Below are positions 60,733 to 62,227 of a stretch of 62,227 nt of DNA, one piece after another. The stretch is taken from the NCBI RefSeq assembly GCF_000482805.1, contig NZ_AXWT01000023.1, positions 1 through 62,227 on the forward strand, given 5' to 3'. Source of the stretch: Deinococcus murrayi DSM 11303. Its GTDB lineage: Bacteria > Deinococcota > Deinococci > Deinococcales > Deinococcaceae. Made by a program: the position numbers and the translations under genes. A model generated the notes under the pieces. That model searched no databases. It saw only the letters and a program-made list of their open reading frames with translations, and had not been told where the DNA came from. Each line of letters starts with the position of its first letter. The stretch's first letter is position 1.

Positions 60733-60750
60733 ACGGCTTCGCCGCCGCGT

Positions 60751-60815
60751 GTGGCGTGTGGGGTGTGGCGTGTCGAGAGCAACCAGCCACCCCTACACGC
60801 CACAGGCCACGGGCG
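60751..60815. repeat. GTGTGGC-type palindrome between tmk and NIF3 gene
   Basis: TGTGGCGTGT (60764-60773) and ACACGCCACA (60795-60804) form a 10-base stem. Further GTGTGGC/GCCACAGG units flank it. The architecture is the same as the other intergenic palindromes but with different unit sequence. Confidence 0.7.
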
Positions 60816-60826
60816 ACACGCCCCCC

Positions 60827-61624
<798 letters not shown>

Positions 61625-61631
61625 AGGACGC

Positions 61632-61637
61632 ATTCTA
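61632..61637 (-). promoter_or_regulatory. -10 box TAGAAT of the NIF3 gene, leaderless type
   Basis: On the minus strand TAGAAT (close to consensus) is followed by seven bases and ATG 61624. Confidence 0.5.
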
Positions 61638-61648
61638 GGCGCGGGGCC

Positions 61649-61957
61649 TCAGTGGGAAGCGTGCGCCCAGACGCTGGGGTGCCCTTCCTGCACAACCTCC
61701 AACCGATTGCCAAAGGGGTCGCGCAGGAACAGACGCGGCACCCCGGCCTCGGCGTCAGCCCGGTACGCCACGCCGTGCGCGTCGCAGTGAGCCTGAAACG
61801 CGGCCAGGTCCGGGGAGCGGAGCGCCGGGTGTCCCTTCTGGCGCGCCACGAAGTCCGGCGTCACGCCCACATGCAATTGCCGCCCATCGGGCAGGCCAAA
61901 CCACACGCCGCCCCTGGAGCGCAGCGCCTCCGGCTTGAGCAGCTCCGGAAGTCTCAG
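61649..61957 (-). pseudogene. VOC/glyoxalase-family protein, 5' end cut by an IS
   Basis: The frame LPELLKPEALRSRGG, VWFGLPDGRQLHVGVTPDF, HPALRSPDLAAFQAHCDAHG, FLRDPFGNRLEVVQEG is the C-terminal 100 residues of a vicinal-oxygen-chelate protein. It runs open upstream to about 61957, where it meets the transposase end; the first 25-30 residues of the family are missing. An internal ATG at 61906 would give only 85 residues. The missing part should lie beyond the IS, outside the window. Confidence 0.75.
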
Positions 61958-62227
61958 AAACCTGACTACCCTTCAAAACGCGGCATGAGAGTCGTCAGGG
62001 TACGCCAGGACGACGGGGATGGGTGCAGCAGCAGGTCTTGGAGATGGTCGAGGCCAAGCCGGAACACGGACACCGCACGGTGTCCGTGTTTCTTGATCTG
62101 TACGTCCTTCTTGTTTGCCAGCAGCTCCCCAGTCACGCAGGCCCAGATGAACGCCACGCTGACCACCGTCAATAGGGTGGACACCCGCTCCGCGCGGGTC
62201 AGGCCCGTGTCCTCCAGGTTGAAGCCC
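61955..62227 (-). mobile_element. Insertion sequence, right end (partial)
   Basis: The element enters from the right edge and ends between about 61950 and 61965, just after the transposase stop, where VOC-family coding sequence resumes. The terminal sequence on the minus strand includes TCAGGTTTCTGAGACTTCC, probably the inverted repeat. The other end is outside the window. Confidence 0.7.
61966..62227 (-). CDS. IS4-type transposase, C-terminal part
   Basis: The frame is open from the window edge: GFNLEDTGLTRAERVSTLL, then VVSVAFIWACVTGELLANKK, KHGHRAVSVFRLGLDHLQDL and the end SSWRTLTTLMPRFEG. The LEDTGLTRAERVSTLL segment is characteristic of the C-terminal helix of IS4-family DDE transposases common in Deinococcus. 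The catalytic triad lies upstream, outside the window. An apparent ATG at 62184 is internal. Confidence 0.8.
   Translation of the reverse strand, partial: GFNLEDTGLTRAERVSTLLTVVSVAFIWACVTGELLANKKDVQIKKHGHRAVSVFRLGLDHLQDLLLHPSPSSWRTLTTLMPRFEG

Overview
The window is a GC-rich (about 70%) bacterial chromosome segment. It most likely comes from a Deinococcus. The signs are: a Thermus/Deinococcus-type PaaR operator before a paa operon; many genes whose -10 box lies only 6-8 bases before the start codon, the leaderless promoter type described in Deinococcus deserti; a Tat-exported ferritin-like desiccation-related protein; and a T-box before valS. No species can be named from the sequence alone.

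Layout. Positions 1-152 are the 5' end of a 23S rRNA on the minus strand with its own promoter. Next come a DUF2233-type lipoprotein and a DUF937 protein. 2822-7975 (minus) is the phenylacetyl-CoA catabolic operon paaA-B-C-D-Z. 8063-13150 (minus) is a thiamine synthesis operon thiC-E-S-G-O-D under a TPP riboswitch. acpS and a NUDIX gene separate it from a second TPP riboswitch that leads into the transporter thiB-P-Q and thiN (14373-19515). A mazEF toxin-antitoxin pair sits inside that transporter operon, overlapping the thiQ start. 19584-31964 is housekeeping: hemL, moeA, an FKBP isomerase, NDH-2, a PATAN-like protein, T-box valS, a NIF3-like protein, and an orphan maltose-type binding protein. 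32013-39795 holds a cysteine desulfurase, a PASTA protein with a degenerate kinase domain, azlCD, a thioredoxin-like protein, an ADP-ribosylglycohydrolase and an SDR enzyme.

39851-43730 links a Tat-signal ferritin-like protein, an anti-sigma/ECF sigma pair, and two tatA genes with tatC. Directly after tatC is a roughly 1 kb low-GC cassette of two unrecognised, overlapping genes (a secreted Gly-rich protein and a four-helix membrane protein), the most foreign-looking DNA here. 44852-61624 returns to core genes: lgt, glmU, rnhA, a PIG-L deacetylase, an Nramp transporter, gnd-zwf-opcA, queG, a glutaminyl cyclase, tmk and NIF3. A 43-codon membrane peptide gene with a perfect Shine-Dalgarno and its own terminator lies at 48086-48217. 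The right edge is a transposase that has cut a VOC-family gene.

Two kinds of small dispersed DNA run through the window. One is a MITE-like element, complete at 36614-36762 and truncated at 15610-15717. The other is a set of intergenic imperfect palindromes built of 7-8 base units. Both intrude on coding sequence: they supply a stop codon, the paaC N-terminus, an azlC tail, and possibly the thiP start.
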